Assembly (NCBI RefSeq): GCF_003226325.1
Contig: NZ_PDOD01000001.1
Coordinates: 930,001 to 994,000 of the forward strand
Direction of reading: 5' to 3'
Source: Salipaludibacillus keqinensis
Lineage (GTDB): Bacteria > Bacillota > Bacilli > Bacillales > Salisediminibacteriaceae
Length of the DNA: 64,000 nucleotides
The translations under genes and the position numbers were made by a program. Positions 53,160 to 61,416 of this stretch are shown one piece after another. Numbering within the stretch: position 1 is the first letter of the stretch; each line of letters begins with the position of its first letter. Below the pieces are notes generated by a model. That model did no database searches. It worked only from the letters and a program-made list of their open reading frames with translations, and was not told the DNA's origin.

Positions 53160-54441
53160 AGCAGAAAAAATGCTCCTCGGCTGTCTGTTACTTGATCCAT
53201 CCCTTGTTCGAGAGGTCATCGTTGAGCCGAAGCAACTCTCTGGCGGCCACGATCGGTTACTAGAAGCCATGATCACTCTTACCAATAGTGAGGAAGACAT
53301 CAATCGAGCGACACTATTAGAACAGCTCGGTTCGTCGTTCATGAATCAACTGAACATTGGCGAGATGATGGGAGCGGTCCCCTCCGTGCACGCTTACAAA
53401 AACTATGAGCAAATTATTCTCCGCACAGGGAGGAAAAGAGAACTCCGCCAAGCAGCTACTACCTTTCTTCATTCCAACGTGACCGATGAGCAAACGGTGA
53501 ACCGATTTCTCAGTAGTGTGAGGAACATTGAAGCCAGTGGAGGCCGTGATGACGAGTTCAAAATCAAAGACATCCTCACAGAGATGTATCAACAAGCTTT
53601 GGACGGCACGGTCAAAAGAGGGCTTCCGACTACTTTCAGTCAATACGACCGACTAACGAACGGTCACAGTGAAGGGCAGTTTATCATCGTTGCCGCAAGA
53701 CCCTCTGTAGGAAAAACCGCCTTTGCCCTGAATGTAGCCATGGGTCACATGAAAGGGAAAGCCTTCGGACACTTGTATTCCCTTGAAATGAGTAAAGAGC
53801 AGTTTCTCAATCGGATGATCTCGGCCAAGAGTAGAATCAATTCTCAGAAATTACGGGATCCCCAAACACGGTTCGATGTCAATGATTGGAACTCGTACTC
53901 GGAAGCGATCCATGAACTAAACAAGGAAAACTTGTACATTTGTGACCGTTCATCAGTGAAAATCGCCGACATTTATGCGAATACAAGAAAATTGATCCGC
54001 AAGCACCCAGACATGCCGCACTTCATCATCATCGACTATTTGCAGCTCCTAAAGTCAGCTGCAAACAAGCAGAATCGTCAAGAAGAAGTAAGCGAAATCT
54101 CAAGGTCATTGAAATCATTGGCCCGTGAACTAAGGGTCCCTGTCATCGCCTTGTCCCAGTTATCACGAGGCGTCGAATCACGCTCAGATAAACGTCCCAA
54201 TCTATCAGACTTAAGAGAATCGGGAAGCCTTGAACAAGACGCCGATGTCGTCGCTTTTCTTTACCGCGACGACTATTATAACCGAAACGAGGTATCAGAC
54301 AACACCATTGAAATCATCATCGCCAAGCAGCGCGAAGGCCCTGTCGGCACCGTCGAACTTGGCTATGAAAAAGAATATAACTTGTTCGTGAACCGAGAAG
54401 AATCAAACGGAACTACGGAACAAATGGCAAACGGGAACTAA
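53137..54441 (+). CDS. DnaB-type replicative DNA helicase (phage)
   Basis: This hexameric RecA-fold helicase of 434 aa has the N-terminal DnaB domain (LEAEKMLLGCLLLDPSLVREV), Walker A ARPSVGKT (about 187-194), FGHLYSLEMSKEQ, Walker B with HFIIIDYLQLL, and the C-terminal SDLRESGSLEQDADVVAFLYRDDYY. GTG 53137 inside the loader gene is the likely start (GGGAGG upstream, DnaB-like N-terminus); the frame is open from 53017. It corresponds to G40P of SPP1 and belongs to the phage remnant, not to the host dnaB operon. Confidence 0.92.
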   Translation: MADQYNLEAEKMLLGCLLLDPSLVREVIVEPKQLSGGHDRLLEAMITLTNSEEDINRATLLEQLGSSFMNQLNIGEMMGAVPSVHAYKNYEQIILRTGRKRELRQAATTFLHSNVTDEQTVNRFLSSVRNIEASGGRDDEFKIKDILTEMYQQALDGTVKRGLPTTFSQYDRLTNGHSEGQFIIVAARPSVGKTAFALNVAMGHMKGKAFGHLYSLEMSKEQFLNRMISAKSRINSQKLRDPQTRFDVNDWNSYSEAIHELNKENLYICDRSSVKIADIYANTRKLIRKHPDMPHFIIIDYLQLLKSAANKQNRQEEVSEISRSLKSLARELRVPVIALSQLSRGVESRSDKRPNLSDLRESGSLEQDADVVAFLYRDDYYNRNEVSDNTIEIIIAKQREGPVGTVELGYEKEYNLFVNREESNGTTEQMANGN

Positions 54442-54462
54442 CGATGGAAGGAGGGAGCCAAA

Positions 54463-54729
54463 ATGAGCTTCAGAACCATTAAAGACGTCTATCAAGAAGC
54501 CATCATCGAAGATTTTAAAAGTCTGATCTATTTCATTGAATGGCTCGTATACGAACAAAAAGCCGCGACAATGGAACACGACCATAGAAACATTGATTAT
54601 CTTTTAAATAAATACGGACCTAGGTTAAATCCATATATCGGAGCTTATAAAGCCAAAGTAGAAGGGCAGGTCGTTCCAGAGACTCTTGGGAAAATCGAGG
54701 GGGAAGGGAACAACAGGGAACGAGGATAG
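54463..54729 (+). CDS. small hypothetical phage-type protein
   Basis: This 88-aa helical, acidic protein (TIKDVYQEAIIEDFKSLIYFIEWLVYEQKAATMEHDHRNIDYLLNKYG) is typical of short early proteins next to phage helicase genes, but I do not recognise a family. It has a strong GGAGGGAG site and starts 21 bases after the helicase stop. It is the last gene of the remnant; no phage structural or integrase gene follows. Confidence 0.7.
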   Translation: MSFRTIKDVYQEAIIEDFKSLIYFIEWLVYEQKAATMEHDHRNIDYLLNKYGPRLNPYIGAYKAKVEGQVVPETLGKIEGEGNNRERG

Positions 54730-55085
54730 CGAAAGTCTTTGGGCTGAAGGTGAATCTTTTAATGCTATAAGGATTTTGATAGATCTTATTATTAACTGTT
54801 TCGGCTCCACCAATTCAAAAAAGGTTACCTTATCATAACGGGTTCGGTTTTCGGAGAGAAAATTGAAAATAGCAATCTCATTCGCCGACTAAATCGCTAT
54901 GGTTTTAGTCGGCTTCTACATGGTTGCTAATCATAATGTGAATTTACTTGTAGAATAATGAAAAAAAGGTTTTTGTCATTATATGTTAAAATTAGCTTGA
55001 GGAAAGTAATGAGTTTGTGAAGAAGTATACTTAAAGGATTGGGGAGAATTGTTTAAGAAAAAATAGACAATTAGGAGTTGAGAAA
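54730..55085. other. intergenic boundary between phage remnant and cassette array
   Basis: These 356 bases contain a first possible cassette motif (AACGGG at 54837-54842) and a hairpin with arms GCCGACTAAA (54884-54893) and TTTAGTCGGC (54904-54913). Near 54974-54992, TTGTCATTATATGTTAAAAT resembles the 5' motif seen before other array genes. Confidence 0.55.
54884..54916 (+). terminator. probable terminator at the end of the phage remnant
   Basis: GCCGACTAAA pairs perfectly with TTTAGTCGGC around TCGCTATGGT, followed by TTCT. The T-run is weak. Confidence 0.55.
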
Positions 55086-55440
55086 ATGGAACACAGTATG
55101 GGACTTTATGAAACACCTTTTAATTCAATTAAGTCAGGAAAAAAGAAAGTGGAAGTAAGATTGAATGATGAGAAGAGGAGAAAAATAAGTGTAGGAGATA
55201 CTATAAATTTCACTAAAATTCCAAGTAGCGATGAAACATTAACAGTTGAGGTTATTGAATTAAGGGAGTTTCCAACATTCTAAGAAATGTATGAAAGCAT
55301 TCCTGCAAGTGATTTTGATGCTGTTGGTGGTTCAATTGAAGAAATGGTAGAACGAACTTATAGAATATATACTCCAGAGAAAGAAAAGGAATGGGGTACA
55401 TTAGCAATTACAATTCAATTATTAGTTAAGGCTTTTTAAA
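55086..55440 (+). pseudogene. ASCH-domain protein pseudogene
   Basis: The start (MGLYETPFNSIKSGKKKVEVRLNDEKRRKISVGDTINF) is a clear ASCH domain, an RNA-binding-type fold often near stress genes. The frame is broken by TAA at 55281-55283, where a GAA Glu codon is expected, then continues as EMYESIPASDFDAVGGSIEEMVERTYRIYTPEK. A second lesion, one extra A in the run near 55380-55388, shifts the frame before the expected end, which would read EKEWGTLAITIQLL and stop at 55438. Two independent lesions make a pseudogene more likely than a sequencing error. It is the first gene of the array. Confidence 0.78.
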
Positions 55441-55520
55441 GTAACGGGTGGCATTTCTTTAATATGGAGTGCTTTTTTCTTATCAAATAAAAGGAAATAT
55501 ATGTTAAGATTAAACTAGAG
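55436..55520. repeat. array repeat 1 with downstream motif
   Basis: TTAAAGTAACGGGTGGC starts at the pseudogene stop; a hairpin-like stretch (GGCATTTCTTTAATATGGAGTGC) ends in a T-run. It is followed by AAAAGGAAATATATGTTAAG at about 55490-55509 and ATTAAAC, the recurring 5' motif. Confidence 0.65.
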
Positions 55521-55638
55521 GATAGTTGTTTTTATCTTCAATTATAATGAGGTTAGTCTCTATTTATATAAATATATCAAATTAATTGAATAAATTACAT
55601 AAATTTACTATAATTGGTTAAGATGGGAGGTGTTATTG

Positions 55639-55767
55639 ATGAAAAAAGTATTTTTCTCTTTATTATTAGTAGGAATGCTAGTTTCACCAGCTTCAATAGG
55701 AGCTTCTGGAGAGGAGGTATATCCACAGTGTGGTATGGCCCCTCAATTTTGTCAGATTATGTATTAA
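55639..55767 (+). CDS. small secreted cysteine-containing peptide
   Basis: This is a 42-residue peptide precursor. A signal peptide (MKKVFFSLLLVGMLVSPAS, cleavage near GAS) is followed by a mature part of about 20 residues, SGEEVYPQCGMAPQFCQIMY, with two Cys six residues apart that could form a disulphide loop. GGGAGGTG lies seven bases before the ATG and a strong terminator follows, so it looks like a real, independently expressed gene. Signal peptide, bacteriocin-like toxin or lectin-like function cannot be decided. It is immediately upstream of a MoxR/DUF58/DUF4129 operon, which might relate to its export or sensing. Confidence 0.65.
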   Translation: MKKVFFSLLLVGMLVSPASIGASGEEVYPQCGMAPQFCQIMY

Positions 55768-55797
55768 TCATTTAACCTAGTAAAATAGCGAAGGGAA

Positions 55798-55832
55798 GAG
55801 GAAATAGTACTTTAAAACTATTTCCTCTTTTT
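55798..55832 (+). terminator. terminator between the secreted peptide and moxR genes
   Basis: GAGGAAATAGT (55798-55808) pairs perfectly with ACTATTTCCTC (55817-55827) around CTTTAAA, followed by TTTTT. The moxR ribosome site comes directly after, so partial readthrough may set a high peptide-to-operon ratio. Confidence 0.85.
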
Positions 55833-55847
55833 CAGAAAGGAGAAGTT

Positions 55848-56789
55848 ATGACTGCGAAAGAATTTATGGATGCATGTAAAGGAGAAATCAGTAAAAACCT
55901 TATTGGGAAAGATACTGCGATTGAGTGGATGTGCATCGCGCTTCTAGCAAAGGGGCACGTTTTAATTGATGATATTCCTGGCACAGGGAAATCTGAATTG
56001 GCCAAATCCTTTGCAAAAACAATCAGTGGTTCATTAGGAAGAATACAAGGAACACCAGATGTGATGCCTAGCGACGTGACAGGGTTTCACTATTTTGATC
56101 AAACGAAACAAACGTTTATTTTTCGAGAAGGCCCTGTTTTTCATTCACTTGTATTAATGGATGAGATAAATCGTGCCACACCAAAAACACAGGCGAGCTT
56201 GTTTGAAGCCATGCAAGAAAGACAAGTAACCGTCGACGGGGAGCGATTTGCTCTTCCTACTCCCTTTATGGTCATGGCTACTCAAAATCCTACTGATTTG
56301 CAACAGGGGACCTATATATTGCCCCATGCTCAACTAGATCGGTTTTCAATAAAAATGCCAATGGAACGTTTGTCATATGAAGAAGAACTTCAGTTAATTA
56401 GAAGATTTCAAGGGGAAGACTATAAAGAAATTAACGCAGTAATTGACCTCGAACGAATCAGACAGTTGCAAACTAACGTTTCTACCGTCACGCTAAGTGA
56501 AGATGTTGAAAAATACTTGCTTGAGATCAGTCAAGAAACAAGGAAACATGAAAGTATAGAAGTAGGAGTTAGTCCAAGAGCAACACTTAATTTAATGAAG
56601 ATAGCCCAAGCTCGTGCACTTGTCCATGAAAGATTGTTTGTGACACCAGATGATATTTATCAAATGGCGCCCCTTGTTTATACTCATCGACTCATCTTGA
56701 AGATAGACGTGCACATGCGTCAATCGCCAGAAGAGGTCATGAATGATGTTCTTTCTAGGGTAAAGGTGCCAGTGGAAAACCATGGTTAA
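55848..56789 (+). CDS. MoxR-family AAA+ ATPase
   Basis: This chaperone-like ATPase of 313 aa has Walker A LIDDIPGTGKSELAKS, DVMPSDVTGFHYFD, Walker B LVLMDEINRATPKTQASLFEAM, sensor MATQNPTDLQQGTY and the C-terminal lid GVSPRATLNLMK. MoxR ATPases act with DUF58/VWA partner proteins in activating enzymes or cell-envelope systems. AGAAAGGAG precedes the ATG. It overlaps the DUF58 gene by eight bases and is the first of a three-gene operon. Confidence 0.93.
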   Translation: MTAKEFMDACKGEISKNLIGKDTAIEWMCIALLAKGHVLIDDIPGTGKSELAKSFAKTISGSLGRIQGTPDVMPSDVTGFHYFDQTKQTFIFREGPVFHSLVLMDEINRATPKTQASLFEAMQERQVTVDGERFALPTPFMVMATQNPTDLQQGTYILPHAQLDRFSIKMPMERLSYEEELQLIRRFQGEDYKEINAVIDLERIRQLQTNVSTVTLSEDVEKYLLEISQETRKHESIEVGVSPRATLNLMKIAQARALVHERLFVTPDDIYQMAPLVYTHRLILKIDVHMRQSPEEVMNDVLSRVKVPVENHG

Positions 56790-57927
56790 ATTATATAAGC
56801 AATTCGAGGAAAAAGAAACCAAACCATTCGTTACATTCGTGATTGTTCTTTGTGTTTTGCTTCTTACAATGTTTATTCTTATGGATGAACTCATTTTAAC
56901 GATTGTCACTCTTACTTTGATCGTCACAATCATGACGTCTTATTGGATTCTTACATATACTGCATCAAAAATTGAGGCTAGCCTTCATTTAAGGCAATCT
57001 AGGTTATATCCAGGTGAGGAAACAGATTTAGAGCTCTCACTGATAAATCGAAGTCTCTTTCCGTTATTTTCTGCGACTGTTCAACTAGACTGGCCCTATG
57101 AAAAAGAAGCGCTAGGTGTCGTAAAGGAAGGCAATATTGAACAGACACTTCCTCATCTTTTCCAGCAAGGGTATTCGGTACGCCAAAGAGAGAAAATCGT
57201 ACATAAAGAAAAACTCAGAGCGAAAAAGCGTGGGGTAGTGCAACTGCATCAAGTTCATCTAAAGGTTTCAGATTGGTTAGGACTATTTGCCTTTCGAGTG
57301 GAGATGAAACCTGAACTACCTATCACGGTGATCATCTATCCTACTTTTACTAACGGTTATAATCTAAATAAATCTTTACGAACCATTGAAGGGGAGAGTA
57401 AGAAAAAGGGAGAGAACACAGAAGATATAATGGGAGTTCGCCCTTATCAGTGGGGCGACCGACTTCGTAATATCGATTGGAAAAGTTTAGCTAAACATCA
57501 GCAACTTATGACAAGAGAATATGCCGATCCTTTGTATTTTAAGGCTACTGTCATTTTATCTTTACACGAAGGGGAGGATGAAAATCGGTGGAGTGAGAAA
57601 CCTGAGGAAGTGATCAGAAAAGCTGCGAATGTTTGCTATGCACTGAGTACTTCTCATCAGTCCTTTGAGGTTTATATCAATGACAGGTCCGGTAGAAATT
57701 CGACAGGAATCTATCTACCACCAGGACAGGGGAGAGCTCAATTGCAACGGGTCCTTCATGTGTTAGCCTATTTGAAAATAGGATCTCCCTTGTATCCAGT
57801 TTCGTATATCCTTCATGGGCTCTCTCAAAAAAGAGATCCAATGTCGTACGTAATCTATGTTGGCGATCGGTCAGGCTCAGGGACCCAATTACTTTCTCGC
57901 TTGGGAAATAGGGATATTGTTGGCTAA
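56782..57927 (+). CDS. DUF58 domain membrane protein
   Basis: This 381-aa protein has two adjacent N-terminal membrane helices (FVIVLCVLLLTMFILMDELILTIVTLTLIVTIMTSYWIL) and a soluble DUF58 domain with the signature VRPYQWGDRLRNIDWKSLAKHQQLMTREY. DUF58 proteins are the usual partners of MoxR and carry a degenerate von Willebrand-like fold. It is translationally coupled to moxR by overlap. Its process is unknown; envelope-linked transglutaminase activation is the usual suggestion. Confidence 0.9.
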   Translation: MVKLYKQFEEKETKPFVTFVIVLCVLLLTMFILMDELILTIVTLTLIVTIMTSYWILTYTASKIEASLHLRQSRLYPGEETDLELSLINRSLFPLFSATVQLDWPYEKEALGVVKEGNIEQTLPHLFQQGYSVRQREKIVHKEKLRAKKRGVVQLHQVHLKVSDWLGLFAFRVEMKPELPITVIIYPTFTNGYNLNKSLRTIEGESKKKGENTEDIMGVRPYQWGDRLRNIDWKSLAKHQQLMTREYADPLYFKATVILSLHEGEDENRWSEKPEEVIRKAANVCYALSTSHQSFEVYINDRSGRNSTGIYLPPGQGRAQLQRVLHVLAYLKIGSPLYPVSYILHGLSQKRDPMSYVIYVGDRSGSGTQLLSRLGNRDIVG

Positions 57928-57941
57928 AAGGAGGGGAAAGC

Positions 57942-58943
57942 TTGAGACTTAAACGATTATTTATCCTTGATTTATGTCTTGTATTATTTTGGTTCATGTT
58001 GATTTATATGACATGGAAAACCTTACCGGCTTTTCTTGCCTCTAGTTTAATCATTACAGGTATGATCGTTTGGTCTTATAAAAGGCGAGTGATGGAGGGC
58101 TTAACAAACGACTTGGTAAACTGGATTTTTCTTTTAGGATCAACATTTATCCTCATGATATTTGTTCCCTCCCATTGGCCCATCCTCGGATTCCTTATGT
58201 ATGGTCTAGGGTTCTTTCTACTCAGCCGAAGATATCAAACAGAACCATTAAGAAACTCACTTTTCCTTTCAATAAGTAGTTTAGTTACAGCGAGTTTTTT
58301 CGGTGTTTTATTCATTTATAGTCTAGTCCAATCCATGATTATCACAGGAAGAGGAATATCTGGAACGATTGAATCATTGTTATCGCTCGTAAGCTATCCG
58401 ATTTTTCAACTGATTTATTGGATAATGAACATGGTCGCAGCTGATTCTGAAGCGTTGCCAAGGAACGTTGTTATAAACGGCGATCCCAACTCATTTAATC
58501 TACTTGGCACTCGAGCCGAAACGAATATCCTTGTTTTTTACGGAGTGATGTTACTAATAGGCATTGCTATATTTGTTTATATCATCGTTAGAACAAATCG
58601 AAAAGAAATAGGGAAAGATGAGTCCACTATCACTAATCAACCTTATAAATCTGAGAAGTTAACAGACTATACTCCTGAAAAAATAGTGCGATCATTTTCT
58701 TCAAATGCCTATCGAAGAACCTATCGACGCCTTGAGAGAAAGCTGGCACGAAAAGGATATGAACGCCCTGACCATATCCCAATAAGAGAATGGGCGAAAT
58801 CAATGCCTAAGATCCATGACGAGTTAACGTTATTTTTAAGTATTTATGAAAAATCACGCTACCATGGAAAAAAGATTGAAAAAGTCGATCATCAACAATT
58901 CCGAGATTCGTACCACTCTATTCTAAAAAAACTGTTGGAATAA
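57942..58943 (+). CDS. DUF4129 domain membrane protein
   Basis: This 333-aa protein has about six membrane segments in residues 1-215 and a soluble C-terminal DUF4129-like domain (about 245-330: SNAYRRTYRRLERKLARKGYERPDHIPIREWA). In related operons this domain is the tail of a transglutaminase-core TgpA protein. The transglutaminase Cys-His-Asp domain is missing here, so the operon is a reduced form. TTG 57942 has AAAGGAGGGG seven bases before. It ends the operon. Confidence 0.82.
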   Translation: MRLKRLFILDLCLVLFWFMLIYMTWKTLPAFLASSLIITGMIVWSYKRRVMEGLTNDLVNWIFLLGSTFILMIFVPSHWPILGFLMYGLGFFLLSRRYQTEPLRNSLFLSISSLVTASFFGVLFIYSLVQSMIITGRGISGTIESLLSLVSYPIFQLIYWIMNMVAADSEALPRNVVINGDPNSFNLLGTRAETNILVFYGVMLLIGIAIFVYIIVRTNRKEIGKDESTITNQPYKSEKLTDYTPEKIVRSFSSNAYRRTYRRLERKLARKGYERPDHIPIREWAKSMPKIHDELTLFLSIYEKSRYHGKKIEKVDHQQFRDSYHSILKKLLE

Positions 58944-59113
58944 GTGTGATTAAAAATAGAAGAAGGGGCTGTGAGGTTTAAGTAGTTTCGTTTGGTAGAA
59001 GAGAAACTTGCTAATTACTATGTCAATGGCTCTGTGATTTGCTATGTTTATTTTTATATACTAAATATTTAATTGTGATTTTATGTAAAAATAAATATAG
59101 TATGTGAATGATT

Positions 59114-59150
59114 GTACTTAAAGTAACGGGCAGCAATAATTGAGGAAGCG
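59114..59150. repeat. array repeat 2
   Basis: GTACTTAAAGTAACGGGCAG (from 59114) with CAATAATTGAGGAAG following resembles the elements at 62019 and 62577. It precedes the small membrane protein gene by about 80 bases. Confidence 0.65.
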
Positions 59151-59230
59151 AAGAAATAATAAAAGTGAGTATTTTTAGTATTATGACAGTTCCAATTGCA
59201 ACGTGAAAATTTTTAAATAGGAGGAACATA

Positions 59231-59410
59231 ATGATGGAGATGTATAGTTTAGTAGGGGGTATTATTTTCCTTATACCGTTAATTATTGCAATCCTGCTCA
59301 TTAAATGGCTGTTCAATATAAAGCAGAATTCAGATGAGCAGATAAGGCAGAATAAAGAAATTATCTCAATGCTGCGGGCGAAGGAGAACAGGGAAACATC
59401 TGAAAAATAG
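59231..59410 (+). CDS. small single-helix membrane protein
   Basis: This is a 59-residue protein with one hydrophobic segment (LVGGIIFLIPLIIAILLIKW) and a charged helical tail (SDEQIRQNKEIISMLRAKENRETSEK). GGAGG lies six bases before the ATG, and it sits between two array repeats like the other cassette genes, which supports it as real. Similar small proteins are frequent in Bacillaceae arrays; function unknown. Confidence 0.68.
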   Translation: MMEMYSLVGGIIFLIPLIIAILLIKWLFNIKQNSDEQIRQNKEIISMLRAKENRETSEK

Positions 59411-59510
59411 AATAAGAAGTAATTTAGAAATATTTTGAAAAAATAGTTGAAGAAATTAAGAATGATATAAACAGGTAGCGATATGATGTTTTTTTGAAAT
59501 TGTGAAATGG

Positions 59511-59573
59511 TGTACTTAAAGTAACGGGGAGCGTTAGTAAAATTACGAGTTGCAGTATCGCAGCTCTTTTTTT
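59511..59573. repeat. array repeat 3 with terminator hairpin
   Basis: TGTACTTAAAGTAACGGGGA is followed by GCGTTAGTAAAATTAC and a hairpin GAGTTGC/GCAGCTC with a T-run. The 5' motif GGAAAATGATGTTAAGCTAA follows at about 59588-59607. Confidence 0.72.
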
Positions 59574-59652
59574 GTACCTATAAAATGGAAAATGATGTTA
59601 AGCTAAAGGGGGGAAGAGTTGAATAAGGTGAGTTCATATAGGAGGAGTTTTT

Positions 59653-60330
59653 ATGGGTAAATTAATTCTTGCTGGAGGTGGGGATGAGAAACAAACCTTA
59701 TTAATTGATAAAGAGTTTGCAAATCTAATCAACAAGGAAAAACCTTTGTTATACATCCCCATTGCAATGGATACGAATACTATTCCATATGATTCATGCT
59801 TCAATTGGATAAACAGTGTTTTTAATCCACTTGGAATTGAAAATATTACGATGTGGACCGAAAGCGAGCTGAATAATAAGAGGGTTGAAGATTTAAAGAC
59901 ATTTTCAGCTGTATATATAGGTGGTGGCAATACATTCAGCCTTTTAAATGATTTCAATAAAACACTTTTCACTAATATATTAAATGACTATCTATTAAAA
60001 GATGGAATTATATACGGCGGAAGTGCAGGGGCGATTATCTTTGGAGAAGATATAATGACTTGTTCTCATATGGATTCTAACAATGTTGCCTTAAAAGAAT
60101 TTAATGGTTTAGGTCTTGTAGAGAATTATGCCATATGGTGTCACTACAAAGTCGATAACGATGAATTAATTAGTAATTATGTTCTTCAATATAAAAATCC
60201 AGTTATCTCATTGCCAGAAGAAACAGCATTATTTATAGATGATGGAATTATAAAAGTAATTGGAACCAAGCCAGCTTATTTGTTTGATGAAAAAATTAAG
60301 AAAGTAATTCAACCAGAAGCGTTAGTTTAA
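59653..60330 (+). CDS. peptidase E (family S51)
   Basis: This serine peptidase of 225 aa, related to dipeptidase E and cyanophycinase, has KLILAGGGDEKQTLLID, VYIGGGNTFSLL (glutamine amidotransferase-like strand) and the nucleophile motif IIYGGSAGAIIFGED with Ser. A typical family His-containing segment is VENYAIWCHYKVD. It would cleave Asp-X dipeptides or related substrates in the cytoplasm. GGAGGAG precedes the ATG. It is a single array gene. Confidence 0.85.
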   Translation: MGKLILAGGGDEKQTLLIDKEFANLINKEKPLLYIPIAMDTNTIPYDSCFNWINSVFNPLGIENITMWTESELNNKRVEDLKTFSAVYIGGGNTFSLLNDFNKTLFTNILNDYLLKDGIIYGGSAGAIIFGEDIMTCSHMDSNNVALKEFNGLGLVENYAIWCHYKVDNDELISNYVLQYKNPVISLPEETALFIDDGIIKVIGTKPAYLFDEKIKKVIQPEALV

Positions 60331-60378
60331 GTACCGTACCGTCTGTTATGGCGGTATTGGGGAGATTACTGCAACAGA
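60331..60378. repeat. array repeat 4 (divergent)
   Basis: ACCGTCTGTTATGGCGGT forms a small hairpin, followed by ATTGGGGAGATTACTGCAAC. The GGGGAGATTA...CAACA part matches the sequence at 63939-63957, at the right end of the window. Confidence 0.5.
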
Positions 60379-60394
60379 GAATTGGAGGTTTTGA

Positions 60395-60823
60395 ATGTTT
60401 AAACATGTATTAGCAATCTTATTTGTTAGTTGTATTTTTGGAATAATAAGCTATGATACCTATGTTATGAAGACTGAACCAACGTTATTTCATGCTACTT
60501 CATCTATAACCTTCGTCATTTTATGGGTTCTATATGGGGTTTCTATGGGGAAGAAAAAGACTCAAAATTTCATCTCATTCATAACAATATATTGGATAAC
60601 CAGTGCTTCTATATTGTTGTTTGGGTACTTTACATTTATAGCACCGTTATTCTATTCTGCTAGTTTTATTTTCACAATATCGATTTATGGTGCTATTAGG
60701 TACTATTTTGACACCTCACCTTCTCTGAGTTTAGGTATTATAAGTGCACTTATCCTATATGTGTCTTGTACGGTTGGCTATTTATTGGGATTGATATGGA
60801 CCCAAAGGCAAATAACTTCCTAA
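60395..60823 (+). CDS. four-helix membrane protein, function unknown
   Basis: This 142-aa protein has about four hydrophobic segments (VLAILFVSCIFGIISYDTYVM, ITFVILWVLYGVSM, FISFITIYWITSASILLFGYF with the following segment, and LGIISALILYVSCTVGYLLGLIW). Family not recognised. GGAGG precedes the ATG. An array repeat begins three bases after its stop, as expected for one cassette. Confidence 0.68.
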   Translation: MFKHVLAILFVSCIFGIISYDTYVMKTEPTLFHATSSITFVILWVLYGVSMGKKKTQNFISFITIYWITSASILLFGYFTFIAPLFYSASFIFTISIYGAIRYYFDTSPSLSLGIISALILYVSCTVGYLLGLIWTQRQITS

Positions 60824-60895
60824 ACTAACGGGAGCGTTTCTTTAATAAGAGACGCTATTTTTTCGTCCAATTAAAAGGGAAATAATGTTAAGCTT
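60822..60895. repeat. array repeat 5 with terminator and downstream motif
   Basis: CTAACGGGAGCG is followed by a near-perfect hairpin AGCGTTTCTT/AAGAGACGCT around TAAT, then a T-run. AAAAGGGAAATAATGTTAAG and CTTAAAC follow at about 60873-60898, the clearest copy of the 5' motif. Confidence 0.78.
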
Positions 60896-60993
60896 AAACC
60901 AATACAGCTTATTTAAGTATTGGGGAGTTTACTTGAAGAAGGGTTTCTGTCAGGGTCGGATTAAAGGGTACTATTTTATTGGGGTGATACACA

Positions 60994-61416
60994 GTGTCGA
61001 TAAAAGGACTTAATCATTTTTTATTTTCAGTTTCTGATTTAGAAAATTCTATCCAGTTTTATAAAAATGTATTTGATGCTAAATTGTTAGTTAAAGGTAG
61101 AAGCACTGCCTACTTTGATATAGATGGAATGTGGCTTGCTCTCAATGTAGAGAAAGATATACCTCGTAATGAAATAACCCAATCATACACGCATATTGCT
61201 TTTTCAATCGAAGAAGAAGATTTTGATAAAATATACGATAAACTAAAAAGTTTGAATGTAAACATCTTATCGGGTCGTTCAAGAGATGAAAGAGATAAAA
61301 AATCAATTTATTTTACGGACCCAGACGGTCATAAATTTGAATTTCATTCAGGTACATTACAAGATAGATTGGATTACTATAAACAAGAGAAAACACATAT
61401 GGAGTTTTTCGATTAA
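60994..61416 (+). CDS. fosB: metallothiol transferase FosB (fosfomycin resistance)
   Basis: This VOC-fold enzyme of 140 aa transfers bacillithiol to fosfomycin and inactivates it. The sequence tracks FosB closely: [56 protein letters not shown]. Metal ligands would be H8, H67 and E116, equivalent to H7, H66 and E115 of FosB as I recall it. The Cys found near residue 9 in the better-known FosB enzymes is Leu here. The GTG start has GGGGTGAT upstream. It is a single array gene of chromosomal type. Confidence 0.88.
   Translation: MSIKGLNHFLFSVSDLENSIQFYKNVFDAKLLVKGRSTAYFDIDGMWLALNVEKDIPRNEITQSYTHIAFSIEEEDFDKIYDKLKSLNVNILSGRSRDERDKKSIYFTDPDGHKFEFHSGTLQDRLDYYKQEKTHMEFFD

Noticed and set aside
50912-54729. 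Host dnaB/dnaD replication operon
   Set aside because: The initiator has the phage Phg_2220_C domain, the loader is G39P-like rather than DnaI, and the neighbouring sigma-like gene and unknowns indicate a phage module.
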